Shown: piece by piece, positions 9,905-20,767 of the stretch
How the letters are laid out: the number at the start of each line of letters is the position of its first letter
How positions within the stretch are numbered: position 1 is the stretch's first letter
Origin: an uncultured Lachnospiraceae bacterium
GTDB lineage: Bacteria > Bacillota > Clostridia > Lachnospirales > Lachnospiraceae
Direction: 5' to 3'
Length of the DNA stretch: 64,000 bases
Assembly (NCBI GenBank): GCA_947594855.1
Contig: CANQEL010000004.1
Location: 110,845 to 174,844 of the forward strand
The notes under the pieces: generated by a model
Databases searched by the model: none
Seen by the model: the letters and a program-made list of their open reading frames with translations, nothing else
What the model was told of the DNA's origin: nothing
Program-made: the position numbers and the translations under genes

Positions 9905-11260
9905 CTGTATTGGGATAAGAAGGCTCTCCGTAAGTGAAGTTATTATAAACCCAAATGTGATAAGCATGGGAAGTATGGCGTTGCGTCTCGTATCATGGTA
10001 TTTTATATAGTGACGCAAGGAGAATATTATGCTGAATATATTAAGTATTATATAAAATATCATGGCAGGGATGCCATACGTGTATCCCATCTGTATAATA
10101 TTATTGTGGGCGTGTATGACAAGTTGTCCATTAATTTTTTTTGCATACTTTCTGTGTCCGGTCATATCGATTTTTCTGATATAGCTTTTATATATGCTTA
10201 TTCTTCCGTTTAGTATGGTATCCAGGCTTTCTCCGCTTTTAAATGCCATTTTTATCCGTTTTATAAGGGAAGGTTCTTTATCGGCATTATGTATGGCCGA
10301 TTCCATATCATGTTCAATCTCGTTTAATGCGCCGGAATGTGATGCAGAGTTCTCAGACTGCGGAGTACTTTGAGCTGCGAGGCATATGCTGCCGTTATCA
10401 TGTTCAGCCAGAAACTCCTTGTCGCGGTCAAATGTAACAGGGTGGTTGATAAGGTGCGGCACGGTTGCCAAAAGTCCGTATGATACGAAAAATGATATTG
10501 CCATAACGGGTATTGCGGCCAGGATATATCTTATAAAAGCCTGTCCGGATTTTCTTGCAAAAAATAGTCTGAATACAAACCATATGGCTGATATGATGAC
10601 AATGGCTCCAAATGAAGTCCTTGCGCCTGTCATATAAAGGAAAAACAGTGCGCATCCGGCTTCTATATATATGAACATACAGTTTTTTATGGATTTTTCT
10701 TTATATATGATATAATCGAACCTTGAAATCAGGCAGGCCCATACGGATATGATAAACATGGCGTAGACGTTTGGATTTGCAGACAGCGCCGAATATCTTA
10801 CGCCCGGCGTATACGGCCTGAAAAGGAAACAGAATATCACAGTGGCAAAAAATATTATCTGCACGCTGTGTATGAACAAACTCCATAATTTGTCCCTATC
10901 CGGCATTTTATACTGCTGCAGTATACAGAATATTGACGTAAAAAGTATAAGCAGTATAAGGCTTAGAAACCAGTATTTCTTAAAAACTGCAATATCCGAA
11001 TATAACATGCACAGGCACATGCATATCCATATTGATAAAAAAGGTATATTAAAAGAAAGTTTCCTGTGTACATTATTTTTGTACGGGAAAATAACAAGTA
11101 CTGATATAAGTAAGAGTACCAGAACTATAAATATTGACGCATATATATAATAATTGCTTTTAATCGCATTTATCCTGACAATGATTTGCAAAACTATAAT
11201 CCCTATTATAAGCAGCATAATCAGAAGCGAATACAAGCCGTTCATTTTTTTGTTTTTCAT
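9842..11260 (-). CDS. O-antigen ligase/polymerase-like membrane protein
   Basis: Polytopic; ARTSFGAIVIISAIW and HAHNNIIQMGYTYGIPAMIFYI typical of O-antigen ligase (Wzy_C) family. Confidence 0.8.
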   Translation of the reverse strand: MKNKKMNGLYSLLIMLLIIGIIVLQIIVRINAIKSNYYIYASIFIVLVLLLISVLVIFPYKNNVHRKLSFNIPFLSIWICMCLCMLYSDIAVFKKYWFLSLILLILFTSIFCILQQYKMPDRDKLWSLFIHSVQIIFFATVIFCFLFRPYTPGVRYSALSANPNVYAMFIISVWACLISRFDYIIYKEKSIKNCMFIYIEAGCALFFLYMTGARTSFGAIVIISAIWFVFRLFFARKSGQAFIRYILAAIPVMAISFFVSYGLLATVPHLINHPVTFDRDKEFLAEHDNGSICLAAQSTPQSENSASHSGALNEIEHDMESAIHNADKEPSLIKRIKMAFKSGESLDTILNGRISIYKSYIRKIDMTGHRKYAKKINGQLVIHAHNNIIQMGYTYGIPAMIFYIILNIFSIIFSLRHYIKYHDTRRNAILPMLITFGFIITSLTESLLIPIQSLLAFSYYLSIGELINTQKD

Positions 11261-11454
11261 ATTTTGCCTCCGAGTATTATTAGTATACGATTATTTGTTG
11301 AAAAATACAAGAGTTAAATACATTGTATAATCAACTTGTGACTTAATTGTGTTATTTTATGGCTGTTTTAAAAATTTCAGGAAATACAAAAATCAACTTC
11401 AAAAGACGGAAAAAATATGCTATTCTTATATAAAAAGTATAAGGAGCAGTATCT

Positions 11455-13518
11455 ATGGGAAAGAGAAGATTTCAAAAATTTGTGGCGTGTTTATTAATTT
11501 CTGCAATGACTGCAGGTATATTTAATTCTTACACTGCAGAGGCGTATACAGTTAAAAACAATACATCAGAGTACATATACAGCAAAGCGGAAACAATATA
11601 TCCGGTTACTGCAGGACAGATATACAGTCTTTATAGCAGTTCGGGTAAATATGTAAAATTAAAATCCGGTAATTATGATAAATGGATTGACAGGATAGAA
11701 GTACCTGAATATGCGCTGGATTTTTACGATACATTGTCTGGTGAATCTTTTTGGACAAATGATGCCAATTTTTCTGAAAACGGAAACACATGGATTGAAA
11801 ATGGCAGGATTAATGCAATTAAATTTTCGGATGTTAAAGTACAGGGTACGGAAGAAGAGTTCAAATCACGGATGAAAGACGAGGCTTTTCTGATGCGTGC
11901 AGTTTTTGATGCATTTGACAGGGACCATCCGGAGATATTCTGGCTTGATGGTACTACTACATATCAGTATTATGCGACAAAGACGACTAATGGAAATACT
12001 GTTACATATGATGCAAAGCTGTATTTGGTTCTGAAGAATGATACTTATGATATTAGAAGACAGGAGTATCAGTCAGCCGGCGCTATAAAGGCGGGAATTT
12101 CACAAAGAAATAGTGCTGTTAATGACATTCTTTCTGAAATCAGCAGTTCGGATTCCATATATCAGAAAATAAAATATTTTAATAACAGGCTTACAAAGAA
12201 CAATATGTATAATACCGAAGTTTCAAAAGGAAACAGTAATGCAGCATCCGAATATGCATGGGAATGTATAAGTGCGCTTTTGGGAAATACAGGCAGTGAA
12301 GGACCGGTATGCGAGGGATATGCGCGTGCTTTTAAGGTTTTATGCGACAGGTCAGGAATTGGCTGTACTCTTGTAGATGGAAGCGCAGTGAACAGTTACG
12401 GGAATCCGGGAGACCATATGTGGAACTATGTGAAAATAGGCAGTGCATGGTATGCTGCAGATGTTACATGGAATGACCCTGTAGTTCAAAATGTTAATAA
12501 GGCAGACTCAGGTTTTGAACGTGAGGATTATTTATGTGTTGGTTCAGATACAGTAATAAGTAAAATGAAATTTATTGATTCTCATCCTGTTACAAATTCT
12601 GCGTCTAATGGCGGTGTTGAATTTATAAACGGACCTGTTCTTAGTAAAACAGAATATGACCCTCTGACATCACCTGAACCAACGGTGGAACCGACAGCGG
12701 AGCCAACAGCAAAACCAACAGCGGAGCCAACAGCAAAACCAACAGCAGAACCAACGGCGAAGCCAACATCAGAACCAACGGCGGAGCCAACGACAGAACC
12801 GACGGCGGAGCCAACAGCAGAACCGACAGCGGAGCCAACAGCAGAGCCAACGGCGGAGCCGACGTCAGGGCCGACGTCAGAACCGACAGCAGAGCCAACA
12901 TTAGAACCAACGTCAGAGCCAACGGCGGAACCGACAGCGGAACCGACAGCGGAGCCGACGTCAGAGCCAACATCGGAACCGACAGCGGAACCAACGACAG
13001 AACCGGCGTCAGAGCCAACATCGGAACCGACCGCAGAGCCGTCAGGCGTAAATCCTCCGGTTTCGGTACCGGAAAATGAAGCTCTTCCGGCAGGAAGCAT
13101 ATTGGAGTCAGATGGTAACAGATATATGGTAACATCATCAGATGCACAGAATAGAACCGTGGAATTTATAGGTATTAAAGGCAACAGGAGCACTGTGTCG
13201 ATACCGGATATTATCGTGTCAGATAATATTGCATATTATGTAACGTCTATATCGGATAAAGCATTAAAAGGCAATAAGAAGTTAAAGAAGGTAGTAATCG
13301 GCAGTAATATATCCTCTGTAGGTAAACAGGCGTTCCTAAATTGCAGGAAATTAAAAAAGATAACTATATTATCGCTAAATATAAAAATAAAGAAAAAAGC
13401 ATTTTATGGAATTTACGGTAAAGCAAAAATATATATTCCGGCAGAAAAATTTGCAGCATACAGGAAAATGCTTAAGAAATCGAAAATTAAAGCCGGTGTA
13501 AAGATTAAAAAGAAGTGA
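11455..13518 (+). CDS. Secreted transglutaminase-like protein with PTxEP repeat linker and C-terminal BspA-type LRR segment
   Basis: Signal peptide; GPVCEGYARAFKVLCDRSGI...GDHMWNYVKIGSAWYAADVTWND (Cys/His/Asp triad); PTAEPTSEP repeats; ISDKALKGNKKLKKVVIGSNISSVGKQAFLNCRKLKKI. Confidence 0.88.
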   Translation: MGKRRFQKFVACLLISAMTAGIFNSYTAEAYTVKNNTSEYIYSKAETIYPVTAGQIYSLYSSSGKYVKLKSGNYDKWIDRIEVPEYALDFYDTLSGESFWTNDANFSENGNTWIENGRINAIKFSDVKVQGTEEEFKSRMKDEAFLMRAVFDAFDRDHPEIFWLDGTTTYQYYATKTTNGNTVTYDAKLYLVLKNDTYDIRRQEYQSAGAIKAGISQRNSAVNDILSEISSSDSIYQKIKYFNNRLTKNNMYNTEVSKGNSNAASEYAWECISALLGNTGSEGPVCEGYARAFKVLCDRSGIGCTLVDGSAVNSYGNPGDHMWNYVKIGSAWYAADVTWNDPVVQNVNKADSGFEREDYLCVGSDTVISKMKFIDSHPVTNSASNGGVEFINGPVLSKTEYDPLTSPEPTVEPTAEPTAKPTAEPTAKPTAEPTAKPTSEPTAEPTTEPTAEPTAEPTAEPTAEPTAEPTSGPTSEPTAEPTLEPTSEPTAEPTAEPTAEPTSEPTSEPTAEPTTEPASEPTSEPTAEPSGVNPPVSVPENEALPAGSILESDGNRYMVTSSDAQNRTVEFIGIKGNRSTVSIPDIIVSDNIAYYVTSISDKALKGNKKLKKVVIGSNISSVGKQAFLNCRKLKKITILSLNIKIKKKAFYGIYGKAKIYIPAEKFAAYRKMLKKSKIKAGVKIKKK
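12673..13043 (+). repeat. In-frame 12-bp-type tandem repeat encoding Pro-Thr-(Ala/Ser/Thr)-Glu units
   Basis: Repeated ccaacagcggaa / ccgacgtcagag units. Confidence 0.95.
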
Positions 13519-13600
13519 TTCGCTTATATAAGTTGATTATAAGAGTTTATCATGTTATTATATAATCTGGTAAATTGAAAAGAACTCAGGAGGTAATGTA

Positions 13601-15895
13601 ATGATTACATTAAGCAAATCAGGCGCGTATCTCATTAATGGAAATGAGGTTATTGAAGAAAATGCAGACGCATCTGGAAAGATTAAAGCGGCAACAGGAA
13701 AAGAAGTAAATGTCAAAGAGGCAAAAAAAGGAACTATAGCATATAAAATACTTGAAAATCATAATGTTTCAGGAAATATGAACGAGCTTCAGATAAAATT
13801 TGATAAGCTCACTTCTCATGATATTACATTTGTAGGTATAATTCAGACTGCAAGGGCATCGGGCCTGGAAAAATTTCCTATACCGTATGTACTTACCAAC
13901 TGCCATAACAGCCTGTGTGCAGTAGGCGGTACAATTAACGAAGATGACCACATGTTTGGTCTTTCATGTGCAAAGAGATATGGCGGGATATATGTACCGC
14001 CCCATCAGGCTGTAATACATCAATTTGCAAGAGAAATGCTTGCAGGCGGAGGAAAGATGATTCTTGGTTCAGACAGCCATACAAGGTATGGTGCGCTTGG
14101 AACGATGGCAATGGGTGAAGGCGGTCCTGAACTTGTAAAGCAGCTTCTTTCAAAGACATATGATATAAAAATGCCGGATATTATAGGTGTATATATGACA
14201 GGTACGCCTGCGAAGGGCGTTGGACCGCAGGATGTGGCGCTTGCACTTATTAAGGCGGTATTTGCAAACGGATATGTCAATAACAAGGTACTCGAATTCG
14301 TAGGACCGGGAATCAGCTCGTTAAGCGCTGATTTCAGAATAGGAATAGATGTTATGACTACTGAAACAACATGTCTTTCATCTATATGGAGAACAGACGA
14401 TACGATAAAAGAGTTTTATGATATACATAAACGTCCGGATGAATACAGGGAACTTAATCCTTCTGATATTGCTTATTATGACGGCATGGTATATATTGAT
14501 CTTTCAAAAGTAAAGCCTATGATAGCAATGCCGTTCCACCCAAGCAATGCGTATACAATAGAGGAACTGAATGAGAATCTTATGGACATTCTTGATGATT
14601 GTGAAAAGAAAGCTCTTGTAAGCCTTGACGGTGCAGTTGAATACTCACTGAAAGATAAAGTGCGAAATGGAAAAATGTATGTTGAACAGGGAATAATTGC
14701 AGGCTGTGCAGGAGGAGGTTTTGAAAATATATGCGCTGCTGCTGATATACTCAAAGGAAAGAGTATCGGTAATGATGAATTTACACTCAGCGTATATCCT
14801 GCAAGTACGCCTATATATATGGAACTTGCACGTAACGGAAAGCTTGCAGACCTCCTTGCAACCGGCGCTATTGTGAAGACAGCGTTCTGCGGCCCGTGTT
14901 TTGGAGCAGGGGATACTCCTGCCAATAATGCATTCAGCATAAGACATTCAACCAGAAACTTCCCTAATCGTGAAGGTTCAAAACTTCAGAATGGACAGAT
15001 ATCGTCTGTTGCCCTTATGGATGCACGTTCAATAGCGGCTACTGCGGCAAATAAGGGATATCTTACTGCTGCAACAGATATTGATGTTGAATATACGTCG
15101 CCTAAATATCATTTTGACAGCTCAATATATGAAAACAGGGTATTTGACAGTAAAGGAATAGCTGATAAAACACAGGAAATCAAGCTTGGACCAAATATAA
15201 AAGACTGGCCTGAGATGATAGCGCTTAAAGATAATATTATGCTTAAAGTAGTGTCTGAGATACATGACCCGGTTACTACTACCGACGAGCTTATTCCTTC
15301 AGGAGAGACTTCTTCATACAGGTCCAATCCGCTTGGACTTGCAGAATTTGCATTATCCAGAAAAGATCCTGCATATGTAGGAAGGGCAAAAGAGGTACGG
15401 GAGATTGAAGAAGCAAGACAGAAAGGCACAAATCCGTGTACGTCAGAATTTGAGCATGCATTTTCAGTAGTAAAGAAAGATAACAGATTTAAAGATATTA
15501 ATCCTCTTGAGTGTGAGATAGGAAGTACTATATTTGCCGTAAAACCGGGTGACGGCTCGGCAAGGGAACAGGCAGCTTCATGCCAGAGAGTGCTTGGAGG
15601 CCTTGCAAATATAGCAAATGAATATGCTACAAAGAGATACCGTTCCAATCTTATTAACTGGGGTATGCTTCCGTTTATATATAACGGCAGCCATGATGCG
15701 CTCCCATTTGCAAACGGGGATTATATATTCGTTCCTGATATAGTATCGGCGATAAAAGAACAGAAGGAATCTGTTAAAGCATATGTAATAAAAGATGACG
15801 GACTTTCAGAGTGTGAATTTGAACTCGGAAGGCTCACTGATGACGAAAGAGACATTATACTAAAGGGATGTCTTATAAATTATAACAGAAATTAG
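13601..15895 (+). CDS. Aconitase family hydratase
   Basis: [85 protein letters not shown]. Confidence 0.93.
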   Translation: MITLSKSGAYLINGNEVIEENADASGKIKAATGKEVNVKEAKKGTIAYKILENHNVSGNMNELQIKFDKLTSHDITFVGIIQTARASGLEKFPIPYVLTNCHNSLCAVGGTINEDDHMFGLSCAKRYGGIYVPPHQAVIHQFAREMLAGGGKMILGSDSHTRYGALGTMAMGEGGPELVKQLLSKTYDIKMPDIIGVYMTGTPAKGVGPQDVALALIKAVFANGYVNNKVLEFVGPGISSLSADFRIGIDVMTTETTCLSSIWRTDDTIKEFYDIHKRPDEYRELNPSDIAYYDGMVYIDLSKVKPMIAMPFHPSNAYTIEELNENLMDILDDCEKKALVSLDGAVEYSLKDKVRNGKMYVEQGIIAGCAGGGFENICAAADILKGKSIGNDEFTLSVYPASTPIYMELARNGKLADLLATGAIVKTAFCGPCFGAGDTPANNAFSIRHSTRNFPNREGSKLQNGQISSVALMDARSIAATAANKGYLTAATDIDVEYTSPKYHFDSSIYENRVFDSKGIADKTQEIKLGPNIKDWPEMIALKDNIMLKVVSEIHDPVTTTDELIPSGETSSYRSNPLGLAEFALSRKDPAYVGRAKEVREIEEARQKGTNPCTSEFEHAFSVVKKDNRFKDINPLECEIGSTIFAVKPGDGSAREQAASCQRVLGGLANIANEYATKRYRSNLINWGMLPFIYNGSHDALPFANGDYIFVPDIVSAIKEQKESVKAYVIKDDGLSECEFELGRLTDDERDIILKGCLINYNRN

Positions 15896-15906
15896 GAGAA
15901 AAAAGT

Positions 15907-16086
15907 ATGGCAGGCCAGAGTCAGTGTGATATATGTTCAAATTATGTATATGATGAACTTAATGACTACTATTACTGTGATATAAATCTGGATGAAGACG
16001 AAATGTACAGATTTATGAAAGGCGCAGTAAATGCCTGCCCTTACTTTAACCTTGATGATGAGTACAAAATTGCAAGAAAACAGTAA
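15907..16086 (+). CDS. Small four-cysteine protein, likely DUF6472-like
   Basis: MAGQSQCDICSNYVYDELNDYYYCDINLDEDEMYRFMKGAVNACPYFNLDDEYKIARKQ*; below ORF-track length cutoff; RBS aggag upstream. Confidence 0.75.
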   Translation: MAGQSQCDICSNYVYDELNDYYYCDINLDEDEMYRFMKGAVNACPYFNLDDEYKIARKQ

Positions 16087-16105
16087 TGAAATCTGTAAAC
16101 AGTTT

Positions 16106-17938
16106 TTATTCTACCGTTACTGATTTTGCAAGATTTCTTGGCTGGTCCACATTAAGGTCACGTCTTACTGCAGTAAAATAAGCAAGGTATTGTAATATTA
16201 CCGCAGTACAGAACGGAGTGAATTCCTCATCCATTTTAGGAAGCGTTATGTGGTGGTCGCAAAGCGTTGTATCAACATGCGCTCCTGATTTGGTTATAAG
16301 AATTACATATGCGCCGCGGGAGCGAACTTCAACTACATTAGAAATTACTTTTGAATATACGTTATCCTGTGTGGCGAAAGCTATTACCGGAATGTTGTCA
16401 GTTATAAGTGATATGGTTCCGTGCTTTAATTCGCCGGCGGCATAAGCTTCTGAATGTATATAGCTTATTTCCTTGAGCTTAAGGGAACCTTCACATGCTA
16501 TTGCATAATCGAGACCCCTGCCAAGATAGAATATATTATCGGCTTTTTTAAGTTTTTGGGTTATATAAAATAGTTCTTCATCCATATCTATTATTGTCTG
16601 CATATCCTGGGCTGAGTTCATAAGTGATTCCGTTTTTTTATGTGCCTCTTCATCTGAGAGGAGATTATTAACCATAGCAATTTTATAAGCAATAAGATAC
16701 ATTAATGAAAGTTGTACGGTATATGCTTTTGTGCTGGCAACGGATATTTCCGGGCCGGCATGGGTATATAATACATAATCGCTTTCGATTGCTATAATGG
16801 AACCTTTTACATTTACAACCGCAAGTGTCTTTGAACCAAGGCTTTTTGCAAGTTTGACTGCAGCCAGCGTATCAGCAGTTTCTCCGGATTGCGATATTGC
16901 AATGACAAGCGTGTGTCCATCAATAATAGGATTGGAATATCTGAATTCGGAAGCAATATCTACGGAAACAGGAATCCTTGCATATTTTTCAATCATAATT
17001 TTTCCAAGCATACCGGCGTGCATCGCAGTTCCGCACGCAGTAATTACTATACGGTTTATATCTTTAAAAAGTTCATCAGGAATGTTATCAGATGAAAAAT
17101 CAGGTAATCCTTTAACAATTCTTGGTGAAATTGTATTAATAACAGAATCAGGCTGTTCATGTATTTCCTTAAGCATAAAATGTTCATAACCGCCTTTTTT
17201 TGCTGCGGCAATATCCCAGTCTACATGGATGATTTCAGGATTAAATATGTTGCCTGATATATCCTGTACTGTGATTTTATCAGCTGTAAGTTCTGCTATG
17301 TAGTTTTCAGGAAGGATGAAATAATCCTTTGTATAATCTATTATTGCAACTATATCAGAAGCGACAAATGCTCCTTTGTTACAATATGCGGCTATAAGAG
17401 GACTGTTTTTTCTTGTAGCATATATTTTATCGGGCTGGTCCGAAAAGATTATACAGAATGCATAAGAGCCATCAAGAACTTCTTCAGCTTTTTTTATTGC
17501 GTCATATGCGTCACCGTTATAAAATGAATCAATTACCATGGCGGCAATTTCAGTATCAGTCTGTGATATGGGGAATTTACCTTCTTTTGCAAAATTTTCG
17601 GATAATTCACGGTAATTTTCAATTATTCCGTTATGTATAAGGGTGACATTGCCAAACGAATGAGGATGTGAATTGGTTTCAGTTACTCCGCCGTGTGTAG
17701 CCCATCTGGTATGTCCGATTCCTGAGTATGGGATGAGGTCTTCGTGGTGCTGATTTATTTTTTCGATAAGATTCATAACTTTTCCGGTAGTTTTAATTGT
17801 TTTAAAAGGATGAGAAGAATCATTTATACAATATGTTATTCCCGCGCTGTCATAACCTCTGTATTCAAGTGCCAGAAGCCCGTCTGTTACAATCTGTCTT
17901 GCGTCAGCGTTACCAATATATCCAATTATTCCGCACAT
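16106..17938 (-). CDS. glmS: Glutamine--fructose-6-phosphate aminotransferase (isomerizing)
   Basis: MCGIIGYIGNADARQIVTDGLLALEYRGYDSAGI; SIS domains; C-term NLAKSVTVE. Confidence 0.97.
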   Translation of the reverse strand: MCGIIGYIGNADARQIVTDGLLALEYRGYDSAGITYCINDSSHPFKTIKTTGKVMNLIEKINQHHEDLIPYSGIGHTRWATHGGVTETNSHPHSFGNVTLIHNGIIENYRELSENFAKEGKFPISQTDTEIAAMVIDSFYNGDAYDAIKKAEEVLDGSYAFCIIFSDQPDKIYATRKNSPLIAAYCNKGAFVASDIVAIIDYTKDYFILPENYIAELTADKITVQDISGNIFNPEIIHVDWDIAAAKKGGYEHFMLKEIHEQPDSVINTISPRIVKGLPDFSSDNIPDELFKDINRIVITACGTAMHAGMLGKIMIEKYARIPVSVDIASEFRYSNPIIDGHTLVIAISQSGETADTLAAVKLAKSLGSKTLAVVNVKGSIIAIESDYVLYTHAGPEISVASTKAYTVQLSLMYLIAYKIAMVNNLLSDEEAHKKTESLMNSAQDMQTIIDMDEELFYITQKLKKADNIFYLGRGLDYAIACEGSLKLKEISYIHSEAYAAGELKHGTISLITDNIPVIAFATQDNVYSKVISNVVEVRSRGAYVILITKSGAHVDTTLCDHHITLPKMDEEFTPFCTAVILQYLAYFTAVRRDLNVDQPRNLAKSVTVE

Positions 17939-18067
17939 AATAATCCCCCTAAGATAAAAACTTCATTACTTATAAAAGTATATACGTTTACATATATTAT
18001 TGCAATAAAAAATTTGCCATGTTAATATATGTATAAATTATAATTACTATTACTGCAGAGGTATAAA

Positions 18068-19117
18068 ATGCATACGGTATATACGATAATTGATGATATT
18101 GCAGACAATAGAAGAATTGATATTACGCAACTTGACACGCTGCTTAAAAATGACGACTGTGAAGCTGATGAATATCTTTTTTTTAAAGCGAGAGAAGCAG
18201 CAAATCGTGTATATAAAAATAAAATATATATAAGAGGTTTAATAGAATTTACTAATCATTGTAAAAATAACTGTTACTATTGTGGAATAAGAAGAAGCAA
18301 TACGTGCATACAGCGTTACAGGTTATCAAAAGATGAAATTATCTCATGTGCTGACGAAGGATACCGGCTGGGATTCCGTACATTTGTACTTCAGGGCGGA
18401 GAGGACCTCTTTTATGATGATGATAAGATATGTGATATAGTCTCTGCAATTAAAAAGAATCATGATGACTGCGCTGTTACGTTGTCAATAGGGGAAAAGA
18501 GCTATGAATCATATAAAATGTACTTTGATGCAGGCGCGGACAGATATCTTCTGCGACATGAGACGGCGGACAAAGAACATTACGGCAGACTTCATCCACC
18601 GAAGCTTTCTTTTGAGAACAGAATAAGATGCCTGTATGACCTTAAAGAAATCGGATATCAGGTCGGGTGCGGATTTATGACGGGTTCGCCATATCAGACA
18701 ACGGATACTATATATAAAGATATAAAATTTATATGTGAATTAGAGCCTCATATGATGGGAATCGGTCCGTTCATACCACACCACGATACGCCGTTTGCGG
18801 CTGAAAGCGCAGGAACTGCTATTATTACTTTAAGGCTTATTGCGGTTATGAGGCTTTTAAGGCCTTGTATGCTTATTCCGGCTACAACAGCTCTTGGCAC
18901 TATTGACCATGGAGGCAGGGAAAAAGGGATACTTGCCGGAGCCAATGTTGTTATGCCAAACCTGTCGCCAAAAGACGTGCGGAATAAATACACTCTTTAT
19001 GATAATAAAATATACGCTGGAAGTGAAGCTGCAGAACATATACGTCTGCTTAAGAAAAAGTTTGAAGATATAGGATATGAGATAGAGATATCAAGAGGAG
19101 ATTATAAAGATAGTTAA
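18068..19117 (+). CDS. hydE: [FeFe]-hydrogenase maturation radical SAM protein HydE
   Basis: CKNNCYYCGIRRSN radical-SAM CxxxCxxC; GYRLGFRTFVLQGGED; GPFIPHHDTPF. Confidence 0.92.
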   Translation: MHTVYTIIDDIADNRRIDITQLDTLLKNDDCEADEYLFFKAREAANRVYKNKIYIRGLIEFTNHCKNNCYYCGIRRSNTCIQRYRLSKDEIISCADEGYRLGFRTFVLQGGEDLFYDDDKICDIVSAIKKNHDDCAVTLSIGEKSYESYKMYFDAGADRYLLRHETADKEHYGRLHPPKLSFENRIRCLYDLKEIGYQVGCGFMTGSPYQTTDTIYKDIKFICELEPHMMGIGPFIPHHDTPFAAESAGTAIITLRLIAVMRLLRPCMLIPATTALGTIDHGGREKGILAGANVVMPNLSPKDVRNKYTLYDNKIYAGSEAAEHIRLLKKKFEDIGYEIEISRGDYKDS

Positions 19118-19154
19118 GCATATTTATTAAGATTTCTAAGTTATTAACACAGAG

Positions 19155-19220
19155 AATCCCCGGTTTTCCCATTCTGCATAAGACCTTGTGTCTCTGCCGG
19201 AATGAGGAAAACCGGGGATT
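19155..19220. terminator. Bidirectional terminator-like nested hairpin between convergent hydE and trpB-like genes
   Basis: Perfect 15-bp inverted repeat AATCCCCGGTTTTCC/GGAAAACCGGGGATT with inner short stems. Confidence 0.7.
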
Positions 19221-19243
19221 TAATAGTTAATATATTTAATAAT

Positions 19244-20617
19244 CTATTTATCTACTTTAGGAAGTCCGTCAAAACCTTTTTGAAGGTCTTCGTCTGTTGG
19301 AATATAATCTGACATTGTACCGTCGTTATATGCCTGATAAGCATACATATCAAAGTAGCCTGTTCCTGTAAGACCGAAGAGAATGGTTTTTTCTTCGCCG
19401 GTTTCCTTGCATTTAAGAGCTTCGTCAATAGCAACTTTTATTGCATGGCTGCTTTCAGGCGCAGGAAGTATGCCTTCAACACGTGCAAATTTCTGAGCAG
19501 CTTCAAATACGCTTGTCTGTTCTACAGATCTTGCTTCCATTAAACCGTCATCATAGAGCTGTGAAAGAACGGAGCTCATTCCATGGTATCTGAGACCGCC
19601 TGCATGGTTTGCAGAAGGTATAAAGCCGCTTCCGAGTGTATACATTTTGGCAAGCGGACAAACCATACCTGTGTCGCAGAAATCATATGCATATTTTCCT
19701 CTTGTAAGACTTGGACAGGAAGCAGGTTCAACAGCTATTATCTGATAATCAGCTTCGCCTCTTAATTTTTCGCCCATGAATGGCGCTACAAGTCCGCCGA
19801 GGTTGGAACCTCCGCCGGCACATCCTATGATAATATCAGGTTTTTCACCGTACTTATCAAGAGCAGTCTTAGACTCAAGACCAATAACGGACTGATGCAG
19901 AAGAACCTGTGAAAGAACTGAGCCGAGCACATATCTGTAACCTTCGGTAGATACTGCGACTTCAACGGCTTCGGATATTGCGCATCCAAGGCTTCCGGTT
20001 GTGTCAGGGAATTTTTCAAGCATTGCCTTTCCGACATTGGTTGTATCAGAAGGAGAAGGAGTTACTGATGCTCCGTAAGTTCTCATTACTTCGCGCCTGA
20101 AAGGTTTCTGTTCGTATGAGCATTTTACCATGTAGACTTTACAGTCAAGGTCAAAGTATGAACAAGCCATTGACAGGGCGGTTCCCCACTGACCGGCGCC
20201 TGTTTCTGTAGTAACGCCTTTAAGTCCCTGTTTCTTTGCATAATAAGCCTGGGCAATTGCAGAATTAAGTTTGTGGCTTCCGGAAGTGTTATTGCCCTCA
20301 AATTTATAATAAATCTTTGCCGGTGTATCAAGAGCTTTTTCAAGGAAATATGCTCTTATAAGAGGTGAAGGACGATACATTTTGTAAAAATCAAGTATCT
20401 CGTCAGGTATATCAAAATAAGGAGTGGTATCGTCAAGCTCCTGTTTTACCAGGTCGTCGCAGAATACAGGCCGTAAGTCTTCAAATCCCATAGGCTCAAG
20501 TGTTGCAGGATTAAGAAGCGGTGCAGGTTTGTTTTTCATATCTGACCTGACATTATACCACTTTGTTGGAATCTCATTTTCGTTAAGATAGATTTTGTAA
20601 GGTATGTTATTTTTCAT
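19244..20617 (-). CDS. TrpB-like pyridoxal-phosphate-dependent enzyme (TrpB2-type tryptophan synthase beta chain)
   Basis: GRPSPLIRAYFLEKAL-like block, KFEGNNTSGSHKLNSAIAQAYYAKKQG, ETGAGQWGTALSMA, GCAGGGSNLGG. Confidence 0.9.
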   Translation of the reverse strand: MKNNIPYKIYLNENEIPTKWYNVRSDMKNKPAPLLNPATLEPMGFEDLRPVFCDDLVKQELDDTTPYFDIPDEILDFYKMYRPSPLIRAYFLEKALDTPAKIYYKFEGNNTSGSHKLNSAIAQAYYAKKQGLKGVTTETGAGQWGTALSMACSYFDLDCKVYMVKCSYEQKPFRREVMRTYGASVTPSPSDTTNVGKAMLEKFPDTTGSLGCAISEAVEVAVSTEGYRYVLGSVLSQVLLHQSVIGLESKTALDKYGEKPDIIIGCAGGGSNLGGLVAPFMGEKLRGEADYQIIAVEPASCPSLTRGKYAYDFCDTGMVCPLAKMYTLGSGFIPSANHAGGLRYHGMSSVLSQLYDDGLMEARSVEQTSVFEAAQKFARVEGILPAPESSHAIKVAIDEALKCKETGEEKTILFGLTGTGYFDMYAYQAYNDGTMSDYIPTDEDLQKGFDGLPKVDK

Positions 20618-20767
20618 ATAGATATTCTTCCTTTCCTTTTTATTAATTTATTATATACTTTTACGAAAAAATGTCAATGTTCTGAAGAATAATGCCCTGT
20701 GTATATGTTGATTTTTTTGGAATAATGTACTAGTATATTGTAGTAGACAAATTAGGAGGTATCTGGC

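Noticed and set aside
12582-13193. Antisense ORFs (203 and 168 aa) opposite the PT-repeat gene
   Set aside because: Created by low-complexity repeat on the coding strand; GSAVGS/ALLSV repeats with no RBS
17939-18067. glmS ribozyme upstream of glmS
   Set aside because: The 129-bp divergent gap is AT-rich and I see no ribozyme core motif; probably absent
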